In this document: piece after piece, positions 6,188-14,127 of the stretch | Layout: each line of letters begins with the position of its first letter | Numbering within the stretch: position 1 is the stretch's first letter | Origin: SKLM01 sp964421785 | GTDB taxonomy: Bacteria; Chloroflexota; Anaerolineae; B4-G1 | Direction: 5' to 3' | Assembly: GCA_964421785.1 (NCBI GenBank) | Contig: CAYQZG010000063.1 | Coordinates: forward strand, 1-21,776 | DNA length: 21,776 nt | Position numbers and translations under genes: made by a program | Notes under the pieces: model-generated | What the model saw: the letters and a program-made list of their open reading frames with translations, nothing else | Told to the model about the DNA's origin: nothing | Databases searched by the model: none

Positions 6188-9100
6188 TCCCGTCGATCCG
6201 CCCCCGTCAGCGCCCGCCAGACCCGCTCCGGCGTGAAGGGCACCTCGCGCAGCCAGACGCCGGTGGCGTCGTGGATGGCGTCGGCGATGGCGGGCGCGAT
6301 GCCGTCGATGGAGAGCTCGGCCACGGACTTGGCCCCGAACGGGCCGGTGGGCTCGTCGGTCTCGACGAAGATCACGTCTATCTCGGGCATCTCGTCGGCC
6401 CGGTAGATATGGTAGGGCCCCAGGCGGGGGTTGACCAGCCGACCATCCTCGTCATACACCATCTCCTCGCACATAGCGAAGCCGAGACCCTGCGCAATGC
6501 CACCCTCGACCTGCCCCGAGGCGGTGATGGGGTTGATCACCCGCCCGGCGTCGGCGACCATCAGCACGCGCTCGACGGTGACCCCTCCGGTCTCAACGTC
6601 CACGGCCACCTCGACGAACTGGACGCCGAAGGGCGGCGGGCTGTCGTAGCTCTTGTGCGACGCCGTGGCCATGATCTGATGCTGATCCTGCTGGTGCAGG
6701 CTGCTCAGAGCGACCTGATCCAGCGCCACGCTCCGCCCGTCAGGGAACCAGACCGCCCGGTCGCGCAGCGTCACATCCTCCAGCCCGACGCCCCGCCCCT
6801 CGACCCCTCCGCTCCCCTCCTGCAGCTCTACCCCCAGCATAGCAGCGGCGTGTTCGCGGATCTGATCGGCCACCTGGCGCGCCGCCTTGCGCACCGCGCC
6901 GCCGCTGATGTAGGTGGTGCTGGAGGCGTATGCGCCCTTGTCGAAGGGGGTGAAGTCGGTGTCGGACGAGTAGACGATGACGTCGTCGAGCGGGACGCCC
7001 AACACCTCGGCGGCCATCTGGGCCAGGATGGTATCCGAGCCGGTCCCGATGTCGGTGGCACCGATGAGGAGGTTGAAGGAACCGTCATCGTTGATCTTGA
7101 TCGTCGCTGCGGCCATGTCGAGGCCCGCGATGCCGCTGCCGTGGGCCATGACGGCCATGCCGATGCCGCGCCGGATAGGCCCTGCTTCCTGCCCCCTGCC
7201 TCCTGCTTTCTGCCTCTTCTCGTACCAGTCCATAGCATCCAGGCCCACCCGCACGCACGCCTCCAGACCGCTGGAATGGATCGACTGCTCGAAGCCCTCA
7301 CGGCCCTCGCCCAGCGCCTTGGCCATGAGGAGCGCCTCGCCCTCCTTGATCCAATTCTTGCGCTTGAACGCCACCACGTCCCAGCCCATCTGGTCGGCGA
7401 TCTCGGCCATCATGGTCTCGATGCCGAAGAAACACTGCATGGCGCCGTAACCCCGGAAGGCCCCCGGCGTGGGCTTGTTGGTGTAGACCACGTCGCAGAT
7501 GAACGAGGTGTAGGGGGTGTTGTAGAGGGTCAGTCCTTTCTGGCCGGCGACCATGTTCACCGTCAGACCGTGGGTGCCGTAGGCGCCGGTATCACCGAGG
7601 AGATCGAGCTCGGTGGCGACGACCTCCATGTCCTCGGTCACGCCGATCCGATAGCGCTGCACCGTAGGATGACGGCTGCGGGAGCTGGTGAACTCCTGCC
7701 GCCTATTGTACTCCATGCGCACGGGACGGCCCGTGGCGAGGGTGAGGTGGGCGCAGAGATCCTCCAGGAGCATCTCCTGCTTGTTGCCAAACCCGCCGCC
7801 GATGCGCGGCTTGATGACTCGAATGTCCTTCTCCGGCAGGCCGATCAGGGGCGCCAGCATCCGCCGAATGTGGAACGGCACCTGGGTGCTGCTGCGCACG
7901 ACCAGCCGGCCATCCGCGTCCCAATACGTGATGCAGACGTGCGGCTCGATATGTGCCTGCTGCTGCTGTGAGGTGCGATACGTCCGCTCGAAAACGGCGT
8001 CGGCCCGGCCCCACTGTTCGTCGGCGTCGCCCTCAGCGGCTTCGATGTGATGAACGACGTTGCGGTCGGCGTCATAGATGTCCTCGGTGTCCGGCTCATC
8101 GTGGATGACGGGGGCGCCAGACGCGCGCGCCTCCTCGCCGTCCAACACGTGGGGCAGGACCTCATACTCGACGTCGATCAGCCGCAGCGCCCGCTGCGCC
8201 AATCTGGGGGTCTCGGCGGCGACGACGGCGACGCGGTCGCCGACGTGGCGCACTTTGTTATCCAGGCAGACCTGGTCGAAGGGCGGCGGCTGGGGGTAGC
8301 TCTGTCCGCCGGAGGCGTGTTTGACGCGCGGAATGTCCTCGTGCGTGAGAACAGCGTGAACGCCCTCCAGCGCGCGGGCCTCACCGGCGTCGATGCGCTT
8401 GATGCGCGCGTGAGCGTGGGGACTGGTCAGCAGGGCACCGTAGAGCATACGGTCCATCTTGACGTCGTCGGTGAAGGCCGGGTAGCCCGCCGCCAGCTTG
8501 ACGCCGTCCACCTTCAGCTCCGATTGGCCGACGACCTCCAAAGGCGCCATCTCCGGCGGGGAGATGACGATCGTCGTCCGCGGATGGCGCCCGTCGTCGG
8601 GAACCGCGTAGAACTCACCGAGCAGATCGGCGGGCGATTGACCCTCGGCCAGGGTGGCCTCGACGTGGCGGAAGGGCTCGACCTCCTCACCGCGCATGAG
8701 GGCCGCCGCCCGCTCCACGGCCTGGACGATCTTGACGTAGCCGGTGCAGCGACAGAGCACGCCGCTCAAGGCCTCCTCGATCTCCTCTCGGGATGGGGTC
8801 ACACCGCTGCGCTCACAGCGATCGAGGAGCGCTTTCGCCGTCAGCATCTGGGCCGGGGTGCAGTAGCCACACTGGATGGCCCCGGTCTCGACGAACGCCC
8901 GCTGAATGGGGTGAAGATCCTCGACCCCGCGCGCGGGAAAAGGGGCCAGGCCCTCGACCGTGAACACGCGACGCCCGTCAGCGTGGACGGCGCGTAGCTG
9001 GCAGCTGTGCACCGGCTCGCCGTCGAGGAGCACCGTACAGGCGCCGCAGTCCCCCGTCCCGCAGCCGTATTTGACGCTGGTGTAGGAGGCAGCCCGCAGG

Positions 9101-9192
9101 GCGTCGAGCAGCGTGTCGGCCACGTGGACGTGCAGCGTTTTCTCCTCACCATTGATGGTCAACGTGATGCTCTTCATCCGATCGCTACTCAT
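6184..9192 (-). CDS. Xanthine dehydrogenase-family hydroxylase, fused Fe-S and molybdopterin domains
   Basis: A 1002-residue fusion. Residues 1-160 carry two 2Fe-2S clusters: Cys44, 49, 52 and 64 (YGCGTGDCGACTV) and Cys108, 111, 147 and 149 (CGYCTPAQM ... CRCTGY). The molybdopterin part has GGGFGNK (465-471), PGAFRGYG with Arg580, and GAKSVAE (953-959), whose Glu959 fits the catalytic Glu. These enzymes hydroxylate purines, aldehydes or aromatic heterocycles. The fused order and the GAKSVAE-type ending recall the XdhD / selenium-dependent hydroxylase group rather than classic CoxL, but the substrate cannot be told. The ATG at 9190-9192 has AGGAGG upstream and overlaps the flavin-gene stop by eight bases; an extension to 9243 is rejected. 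A Gly/Gln-rich linker at residues 659-672 is encoded by a heptanucleotide mini-array. Confidence 0.9.
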   Translation of the reverse strand: MSSDRMKSITLTINGEEKTLHVHVADTLLDALRAASYTSVKYGCGTGDCGACTVLLDGEPVHSCQLRAVHADGRRVFTVEGLAPFPARGVEDLHPIQRAFVETGAIQCGYCTPAQMLTAKALLDRCERSGVTPSREEIEEALSGVLCRCTGYVKIVQAVERAAALMRGEEVEPFRHVEATLAEGQSPADLLGEFYAVPDDGRHPRTTIVISPPEMAPLEVVGQSELKVDGVKLAAGYPAFTDDVKMDRMLYGALLTSPHAHARIKRIDAGEARALEGVHAVLTHEDIPRVKHASGGQSYPQPPPFDQVCLDNKVRHVGDRVAVVAAETPRLAQRALRLIDVEYEVLPHVLDGEEARASGAPVIHDEPDTEDIYDADRNVVHHIEAAEGDADEQWGRADAVFERTYRTSQQQQAHIEPHVCITYWDADGRLVVRSSTQVPFHIRRMLAPLIGLPEKDIRVIKPRIGGGFGNKQEMLLEDLCAHLTLATGRPVRMEYNRRQEFTSSRSRHPTVQRYRIGVTEDMEVVATELDLLGDTGAYGTHGLTVNMVAGQKGLTLYNTPYTSFICDVVYTNKPTPGAFRGYGAMQCFFGIETMMAEIADQMGWDVVAFKRKNWIKEGEALLMAKALGEGREGFEQSIHSSGLEACVRVGLDAMDWYEKRQKAGGRGQEAGPIRRGIGMAVMAHGSGIAGLDMAAATIKINDDGSFNLLIGATDIGTGSDTILAQMAAEVLGVPLDDVIVYSSDTDFTPFDKGAYASSTTYISGGAVRKAARQVADQIREHAAAMLGVELQEGSGGVEGRGVGLEDVTLRDRAVWFPDGRSVALDQVALSSLHQQDQHQIMATASHKSYDSPPPFGVQFVEVAVDVETGGVTVERVLMVADAGRVINPITASGQVEGGIAQGLGFAMCEEMVYDEDGRLVNPRLGPYHIYRADEMPEIDVIFVETDEPTGPFGAKSVAELSIDGIAPAIADAIHDATGVWLREVPFTPERVWRALTGADRRD
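7184..7218. repeat. Five degenerate heptanucleotides GCYYYCT inside the hydroxylase gene
   Basis: On the plus strand: gcttcct, gccccct, gcctcct, gctttct, gcctctt. The 35 bases encode the low-complexity linker RQKAGGRGQEAG on the minus strand without breaking the frame. The period of 7 is not a multiple of 3, so this is not a codon repeat. Confidence 0.7.
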
Positions 9193-9925
9193 GGCCGCCT
9201 CCTGCTTTAGGCAGAGCGGCGCGCCGCGGCGCGCCGCTGCCACAGGCCTGAAGGGCGCGCCGCGTCAGCACACCCGCCATGGCCCGCCGGTACTCCTCGC
9301 TGCCCAGGTAGTCCCCCTGCGGCCGGACCTGATCCTGCACGGCCGAGGCCACGTGCTCGATCCACCGGGGCGGTATGGCGCCATCGCCCGTCGGCCCATC
9401 GTCAAGCACCCGACCCGGCAGCGCGTCGGAGGTGTCCGCGAGCCATACCGGCGCGGACGAGACCCCGGTCAGAGCGATGCGGGCCTCCTCCACGACACCG
9501 TCCCTGGAACTGACAACGGCGAAGGCGGCCACAATGGGATCGTCGGACGGGGTGCGCGCGACGTGCGCCTCGCCCCAACGGGCGCCAGCCCGGCGCGGAA
9601 CATGGAGCGTCTTGATGGCCCCCTTGACCTCGCGCTGAATCAGGGCCTCCAGATCGACCTCCTCGTCGCCACCGTCCCCCTCGACAGTCACAACAGCTCC
9701 CAGCGCGAGCAGCGCCGCCATCCAGTTGGGCATGACGGACGACGCTTTGAGCGTTCTGCGGACGATTGTCTCATTCCGCACCTGCCACGACTGAATGGCA
9801 TTCAGGGCCCGACGCAGCAGCGCCGGGCACGCCGGATCGTCCAACAGGGACTGCAGCGTAGCGCCTGCATCTACAGTCCAGACTTCCTCCTCTGTGGAAG
9901 CGAAGCGCCCTCGTCGATCATCCAT
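9185..9925 (-). CDS. Degenerate FAD-binding subunit of the Mo-hydroxylase
   Basis: A 246-residue protein resembling the flavin subunit (CoxM/XdhB type) of molybdenum hydroxylases from its middle onward: VDAGATLQSLLDDP, then AIQSWQVRNETIVRRTLKAS and a MAALLALGAVVTVEGD strand pair, followed by a CO-dehydrogenase flavoprotein C-terminal-like part. Two things are odd. About 50 N-terminal residues that normally hold the AGGT-type FAD pyrophosphate loop are missing, and a TAA just upstream at 9941-9943 closes the frame. The position of the usual GTIGGNL loop reads ETIVRRTL. FAD binding is therefore doubtful. The ATG at 9923-9925 is preferred for its AAGGAG at good spacing; a GTG at 9935-9937 directly abuts that site. 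The gene overlaps the next start by eight bases, so it is probably still translated with the hydroxylase. Confidence 0.75.
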   Translation of the reverse strand: MDDRRGRFASTEEEVWTVDAGATLQSLLDDPACPALLRRALNAIQSWQVRNETIVRRTLKASSVMPNWMAALLALGAVVTVEGDGGDEEVDLEALIQREVKGAIKTLHVPRRAGARWGEAHVARTPSDDPIVAAFAVVSSRDGVVEEARIALTGVSSAPVWLADTSDALPGRVLDDGPTGDGAIPPRWIEHVASAVQDQVRPQGDYLGSEEYRRAMAGVLTRRALQACGSGAPRRAALPKAGGGHE

Positions 9926-9963
9926 ACCGGCTCTCACTCCTTAGCAAGCGTAAGCAGATGTCG

Positions 9964-10170
9964 TCAGTAAGCATCGCGTTCACGGCCATCCAAAGCTGTC
10001 GAACCAGCGACCCCTACCTCCTCCCTCGCCTCACGGACGGCAGCGGCCCTGACCGGCTCGCCGCCATCCAGGTGACCCGCCACGACGCTGTAGCTGCCGT
10101 CCTGGTAGCCCGTGTTGTAGCGACGCAGGAGGAGCACACGATGGTCGCGGATGAGAGAGATGGACCGCGG
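9964..10170 (-). pseudogene. Nudix hydrolase remnant
   Basis: The frame ending at 9964 encodes SLIRDHRVLLLRRYNTGYQD and then a complete Nudix box, GHLDGGEPVRAAAVREAREE followed by VG, which fits G-x5-E-x7-REUxEExGU. Nudix hydrolases cleave nucleoside diphosphates linked to other groups. Here the protein ends only 15 residues after the box (VAGSTALDGRERDAY), whereas family members continue for another 70-90 residues. There is also no plausible start codon between the glgA stop at 10203 and the homologous part. Both ends therefore look lost, leaving about 68 codons. It lies between glgA and the flavin subunit gene on the same strand. Confidence 0.75.
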
Positions 10171-10202
10171 AGACGAGCCTGAATCGTCTGGAAGGACGGC
10201 GG

Positions 10203-11657
10203 TTACTCGTGCACCGCGATGGCTTTGCGATAGAGATCGACGTACTCCTCGGCCGAAGCTGTCCAGGAGAAGTCGGAGGCCATGCCGCGCATCTGCAGCG
10301 CGCGCCAGGTCTCCTTGTCCTGATAGACCTCCAGAGCTCGCCGCAAGGCCTCTATGCACGCCTCGGGTGTCCTCTCTTGGAACACAAACCCGGTGCCGTC
10401 CCTCGGTTCGCGCGTGTGGTCGGTCACCGTATCCGCCAGGCCGCCGGTCTCCCGCACGATGGGGACGCTCCCGTAGCGCATGGCGATCATCTGACCCAGG
10501 CCGCACGGTTCGATGAAGCTTGGCATAAGAAACATGTCCGCGCTGGCGTAGATACGCCGCGCCAGCACAGCATCGAACTTGAGGAAGGCTCGCATCCGAT
10601 TCGGATAACGCTCCTGGATAGCCTCAAACATGCGATGGTATCTGGAATCGCCGGTGCCCAACAAGACGAATTGAGCGTCGCGCTCCCCCAGGAGCCAGTT
10701 CAAGGTCGGCTCCATGAGGTCCATACCCTTCACCTGATCGAGGCGGGATATCATCCCCACGAGCGGCACGTCGGAGCGCACCGGCAGGCGTGCCTTCTGC
10801 TGCAGGGCGATCTTGTTGGCAGCACGACGATTGAGCACGTCAGCGTCGAAATTGTGGGGTATGTGGGGATCGGTAACCGGGTTCCACACCTCGTAGTCGA
10901 GCCCATTGAGAACTCCGTGAAGGCGATCCTTCCGCTCGTTCAGCAGGGAGGCCAACCCCATGCCTATCTCGGGGCTCAGAATCTCCCGGGCGTAACGCTC
11001 ACTGACGGTGTTGATCAGATCCGAATGGGCGATGGCCTGAGCCATCCAGTTCACCGCTCCCGGCTGCTCGACGGTGAGGTGCTCCAGGTCCTCCATCTGA
11101 GCGAATCGCAAGATGAGGCGGCCGGTGACACCCTGATAGGCGAGGTTGTGGATGGTGAAGAGCGTGGCCGTGTCGCGGAAGAAAGGGTCGCGCCAGCCGG
11201 TCACGTCGAGCCACGCGGGGACGAGGGCCGTGTGCCAATCGTTGGCGTGTATGACGTCGGGCTCCCACTCCAGCAGCTTGAGAGCGCCCAGGACGCCCCG
11301 CCCGAACACGGCGAAGCGCTGAGCGTCGTCCTCGAAGCCATAGACCTTCTCGCGCGAGGTGAAGTAGTGCTCGTTCCAGAGAAGATAGACGGGGGTATCA
11401 TCATCCATCGTAGTCCCGATCAGATGGATGTACTCCTTCCCTGCCCCGGCCGGCACGCGGAAGGGATCCCCGATCTTCTGCAACTCGAATTCGTCGCTGC
11501 TGATGGTGCCGTAGCGGGGCATCATCAGCCGCACGTCGTGGCCCAACCCGCAGAGGGCCTTGGGCAGCGACCCAGCTACGTCTGCCAGCCCCCCAACCTT
11601 GGCGAAGGGCACAGCCTCGGCGGAAAGGAAAAGGATTCTCAACGGGTTCTCAGTCAT
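10203..11657 (-). CDS. glgA: Glycogen (starch) synthase, GT5 family
   Basis: A 484-residue ADP-glucose-type glycogen synthase that extends alpha-1,4-glucan chains. Seen: the N-terminal sugar-nucleotide motif KVGGLADV starting at Lys20, HANDWHTALVP in the first Rossmann domain, ISRLDQVKGMD at the domain junction, PSFIEPCGLGQMIA (379-392) with the catalytic-site Glu, and ETGGLADTV near 403-411. Length and order match complete GlgA. The ATG at 11655-11657 has GGGGAG eight bases upstream and fits the family start (MTENPLRILFLSAEAVPFAK); an in-frame extension to 11696 is not needed. No other glycogen genes are in the window. The C-terminus is intact, and the Nudix remnant follows directly. Confidence 0.95.
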   Translation of the reverse strand: MTENPLRILFLSAEAVPFAKVGGLADVAGSLPKALCGLGHDVRLMMPRYGTISSDEFELQKIGDPFRVPAGAGKEYIHLIGTTMDDDTPVYLLWNEHYFTSREKVYGFEDDAQRFAVFGRGVLGALKLLEWEPDVIHANDWHTALVPAWLDVTGWRDPFFRDTATLFTIHNLAYQGVTGRLILRFAQMEDLEHLTVEQPGAVNWMAQAIAHSDLINTVSERYAREILSPEIGMGLASLLNERKDRLHGVLNGLDYEVWNPVTDPHIPHNFDADVLNRRAANKIALQQKARLPVRSDVPLVGMISRLDQVKGMDLMEPTLNWLLGERDAQFVLLGTGDSRYHRMFEAIQERYPNRMRAFLKFDAVLARRIYASADMFLMPSFIEPCGLGQMIAMRYGSVPIVRETGGLADTVTDHTREPRDGTGFVFQERTPEACIEALRRALEVYQDKETWRALQMRGMASDFSWTASAEEYVDLYRKAIAVHE

Positions 11658-11810
11658 CGTTCGTTCTCCCCACCCGTGCAACGGGTCTGCGATCAAGGAA
11701 GCGAAGGCGGCATCCGCTCACCCGGCGTTCGAAACAGAGGCCGGACCTATAGGCAGCCTTCTCCGGGACCGTGCGGCGGTACGCGCACTCGGCTAAGGCC
11801 ATCGCTTCTA

Positions 11811-12005
11811 TCACATCGTGCTCGGCGTCGACGTCAGCGTTGGGAATGGCGTAGGAGAAGGCAGAGGCGTGGGGGTGACCCGACGCGTCGATACCAGGGA
11901 TCCGGCCATACTCAACGCCATACTGAGAACGACCAACAAACTGATGATCCAAGCGATAGTGCGATTTCGTCTGTCCCTTGCGTTGCGCACAATACCTCCC
12001 ATCAT
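11811..12005 (-). CDS. Small membrane protein with Thr/Pro-rich tail
   Basis: A 64-residue protein of unknown function. After a basic N-terminus (RNARDRRNRT), residues about 16-37 form one hydrophobic segment (IAWIISLLVVLSMALSMAGS), followed by a low-complexity tail VTPTPLPSPTPFPTLTSTPS. Such Thr/Pro tails are common in Chloroflexota envelope proteins; here the tail is probably outside the membrane. A -10 box TATAAT lies 16 bases upstream of the first ATG, so the 5' leader would be very short. The start is uncertain: tandem ATGs at 12005 and 12002, a TTG at 12017, or a GTG just after a GGAGGT. Another open frame overlaps this region in a different frame but has no recognisable protein features. 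Confidence 0.5.
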   Translation of the reverse strand: MMGGIVRNARDRRNRTIAWIISLLVVLSMALSMAGSLVSTRRVTPTPLPSPTPFPTLTSTPSTM

Positions 12006-12020
12006 TAACTCACGCAAGTC

Positions 12021-12049
12021 ATTATATCACAGCCAAAGGTGGGACACAA
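12021..12049 (-). promoter_or_regulatory. Promoter for the small membrane protein
   Basis: On the minus strand TTGTGT (12044-12049) and a consensus TATAAT (12021-12026) are 17 bases apart. The predicted start of transcription is near 12014, less than ten bases before the first ATG. The -35 box is weak. Confidence 0.5.
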
Positions 12050-12059
12050 GCACAAACAA

Positions 12060-12087
12060 GGAACCCCGCAACACTCTGCGGGGTTCC
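12060..12087 (-). terminator. Rho-independent terminator of the acyl-CoA dehydrogenase/Etf genes
   Basis: A perfect 11-bp stem (ggaaccccgca / tgcggggttcc) with a 6-base loop lies 37 bases past the etfA stop. On the minus strand it is followed by the T-rich run TTGTTTGTGCTTG. Confidence 0.85.
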
Positions 12088-12124
12088 ATGAGGCGCGGCG
12101 CGTTGAACGGCTGCCACGCCAGAC

Positions 12125-13111
12125 TCAGTCAATTACCTCTGCAAGCGCCTTCTTCAGGGCCGGCACGACATCGAAAAGGTTTGCGACGATGCCGTAGGTG
12201 GCCATCTTGAAGATGGGCGCTTCGGGATCCTTGTTGATGGCGACGATGACTTTGCTCGTCCGCATGCCGGCCAGGTGCTGAATGGCACCGGAAATGCCAC
12301 AGGCGACGTATAGGTCGGGGCTGACGGTCTTGCCGGTCTGGCCCACCTGGTGCTCGTACGGAATCCAGCCGGCGTCGACGGCAGCGCGCGAGGCACCGAG
12401 GGCCGCGTTCAGCATGTCGGCCAGCTCCTGGAGCGGTTCATACCCCTCCGGGCCATCCACACCGCGGCCGCCTGAGACGATGATGCTGGCGTCCGCCAGG
12501 CTCACGCCCCCCTCGCTCTCCTCGAAGCCGGTGACCCTGGTCGCGATCTGATCCTCGGCCATCACCGGCTCCAGCTCAACCACCTCGCCGTCGCGCCCGG
12601 CGTCCGGCTCCGGCTTGGCAAACGCGCGCACGCGTGTGGTGAAGACCCGCGGCCGCCGCTCCGGGATCAGACACCGGGACAGCAGTTTGCCGGCATAGAT
12701 GGGGCGGGTCGCCACGAGCTCCCCATCCTCAAGCACCAGCTCCGTGCAGTCGGCGATGCACCCGGTCTCCAGCCTCACCGCCAGCGCCGGCCCCAGCTCC
12801 CGCCCGCGGAACGTGGCCGCAACGAGCACAGTGTCCGGCTCGAAACGCTCCACCGCCTCCGCCATCAGGGCAGCGTAGGGCTCGACGCGGAAATCGGCCA
12901 GCGTGGCATCCGCGGCCAGGAGCACCTGGTCGGCGCCGTAGGCAAAGGCCTCCTGCGCCAGGACCTCGACGCCGTCGCCTCCAAGGAGACAAGCGATCAC
13001 GTCGCCGCCCCCTTCATCAGCCAGGCGCCGGGCTGCTCCGACCGCCTCCCAGGAGGCACCGATGGCCTCGTTCTCGAATTGCTCCACCCAGACGAAGATA
13101 TCGTTTGTCAT
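12125..13111 (-). CDS. etfA: Electron transfer flavoprotein, alpha subunit
   Basis: A 328-residue EtfA (FixB-like). The C-terminal FAD domain is clear: SGGRGV at 213-218, LGASRAAVDAGW from 239, QVGQTGKTVSPDLYVACGIS from 255 and INKDPEAPIF from 292. The N-terminal half is the usual nucleotide-binding-like fold. With EtfB it takes electrons from acyl-CoA dehydrogenases and passes them on, usually to an Etf-quinone oxidoreductase, which is not in this window. The ATG at 13109-13111 lies 13 bases after the etfB stop, with AGGAGG covering the junction. The upstream acyl-CoA dehydrogenase is the likely electron donor. I cannot tell from sequence alone whether this pair bifurcates electrons. Confidence 0.95.
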   Translation of the reverse strand: MTNDIFVWVEQFENEAIGASWEAVGAARRLADEGGGDVIACLLGGDGVEVLAQEAFAYGADQVLLAADATLADFRVEPYAALMAEAVERFEPDTVLVAATFRGRELGPALAVRLETGCIADCTELVLEDGELVATRPIYAGKLLSRCLIPERRPRVFTTRVRAFAKPEPDAGRDGEVVELEPVMAEDQIATRVTGFEESEGGVSLADASIIVSGGRGVDGPEGYEPLQELADMLNAALGASRAAVDAGWIPYEHQVGQTGKTVSPDLYVACGISGAIQHLAGMRTSKVIVAINKDPEAPIFKMATYGIVANLFDVVPALKKALAEVID

Positions 13112-13124
13112 ATCCTCTTGCCTC

Positions 13125-13922
13125 CTAGATCACTTTCTCGGCCAGAAGCTTCTCGACCAGCATCTCGGCCTCTTCCTCGACCGTCTCGGCCTCGATGATC
13201 TCCGCCTCGCCCTCCCGCACCGGTGGCTCGAAGACGGTGGGCCAGCGCACGCCCGATCCACTCTCACCGACCCGATCCGCATCCGCACCGATGTCCTCCA
13301 GCGTCCAGAGCGGGTACTCCATCTTGGCCGCCTTGCGGATGCCCATAAAGGACGTATAGCGAGGCTCGTTGATACCCTTGATCGTGCCGACGACGGCCGG
13401 GAGTGGGGCTTCAACAACCTGCCGCCCCTGCTCCAGCAGCCGCTCGACTGTGATCTTGCTCTCGTCAGGGTCGAGTTCGGCAATCTTGATGGTGTACATC
13501 AGCGAAGGGACGTTGAGGCGCGTCGCAAGGCCGACAGCCGTCTGCCAGGTCTCGGCGTCGATGGCCGATTTGCCACAGAGGATCAGATCGACGTCGCCGA
13601 TGGCCTCAATCGCCCTCGCCAGGACGTAGCTGGTGGCCAACGTGTCGGAGCCGGCACAGGCGTCGTCCCAGACACGGATGGCCTCATCCGCGCCCATCGC
13701 CACAGCGTGTTTCAGCGCCTCCAACGCATCCTCAGGCCCCATTGAGATGACCGTGACCGTGCCACCATACTTGTCACGGAGCAGCAAGGCCTCCTCCACT
13801 GCGTACTCGTCCCAGGGATTGATGATCAACGGCGAATCCCCCCAGGACACGTTCCCCGCCTCGTCCACCGACATCTTGGCCTCGGAGTCGGGTGTGTATT
13901 TGGTGCATACTACGATGTGCAA
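13125..13922 (-). CDS. etfB: Electron transfer flavoprotein, beta subunit
   Basis: A 265-residue EtfB. It starts MHIVVCTKYTPDSEAKMSVD, has INPWDEYAVEEALLLRD (about 34-50), then GPEDALEALKHAVAMGADEA and DLILCGKSAIDAETWQTAVG, the family nucleotide-binding segments, and a Glu-rich C-terminal arm that normally embraces EtfA. The initiator is TTG at 13920-13922; it is supported by AGGAGGT six bases upstream, while no ATG is well placed. The protein functions as a dimer with EtfA, carrying FAD and, in canonical types, AMP. Gene order is acyl-CoA dehydrogenase, etfB, etfA, all on the minus strand, with a 205-base spacer before etfB and a terminator after etfA. Confidence 0.95.
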   Translation of the reverse strand: MHIVVCTKYTPDSEAKMSVDEAGNVSWGDSPLIINPWDEYAVEEALLLRDKYGGTVTVISMGPEDALEALKHAVAMGADEAIRVWDDACAGSDTLATSYVLARAIEAIGDVDLILCGKSAIDAETWQTAVGLATRLNVPSLMYTIKIAELDPDESKITVERLLEQGRQVVEAPLPAVVGTIKGINEPRYTSFMGIRKAAKMEYPLWTLEDIGADADRVGESGSGVRWPTVFEPPVREGEAEIIEAETVEEEAEMLVEKLLAEKVI

Positions 13923-13937
13923 GGGACACCTCCTAGT

Positions 13938-13965
13938 CTAATGCGTAGCACGTGAAGCGTAAGAC
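13938..13965. repeat. Four degenerate heptanucleotides upstream of etfB
   Basis: On the minus strand: GTCTTAC, GCTTCAC, GTGCTAC, GCATTAG. The first two fit the GYYTYAC heptamer seen nine times in the broken sirtuin gene at 19771-19833; the last two are weaker matches. Confidence 0.35.
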
Positions 13966-13986
13966 ATAGTCACCAGATCGGTCGTC

Positions 13987-14038
13987 GCACGGTGAGTCGC
14001 CTGCTGCAACGGCAAGCTCTAGACGGTCCTCACCGTGC
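13987..14038. repeat. 10-bp inverted repeat in the spacer before etfB
   Basis: gcacggtgag (13987-13996) and ctcaccgtgc (14029-14038) are perfect reverse complements around 32 bases. They lie between the acyl-CoA dehydrogenase stop and the etfB start, so they could be an RNA hairpin that attenuates or stabilises the downstream message. There is no T-run. Confidence 0.5.
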
Positions 14039-14127
14039 ACGTTGAGAATTACGGCTCGCTCGTCCATCCTTCGAGCCCGCGGGATCGCCCCCTCCGGCCT
14101 GCGCGCGAAAGGGGCAACTCCAGCCCC

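Noticed and set aside
5989..7971. 660-codon open frame on the plus strand
   Set aside because: It lies antisense to the hydroxylase gene, whose Fe-S and molybdopterin motifs are unmistakable; the plus-strand product is low-complexity, rich in Gly, His and Asp, and matches no family.
10209..12008. 599-codon plus-strand open frame
   Set aside because: Antisense to glgA, whose motifs are complete; no recognisable domain on the plus strand.
13987..14038. Terminator between the acyl-CoA dehydrogenase and etfB genes
   Set aside because: The stem is real, but the loop is 32 bases and no T-run follows on the minus strand, so termination there is not supported.
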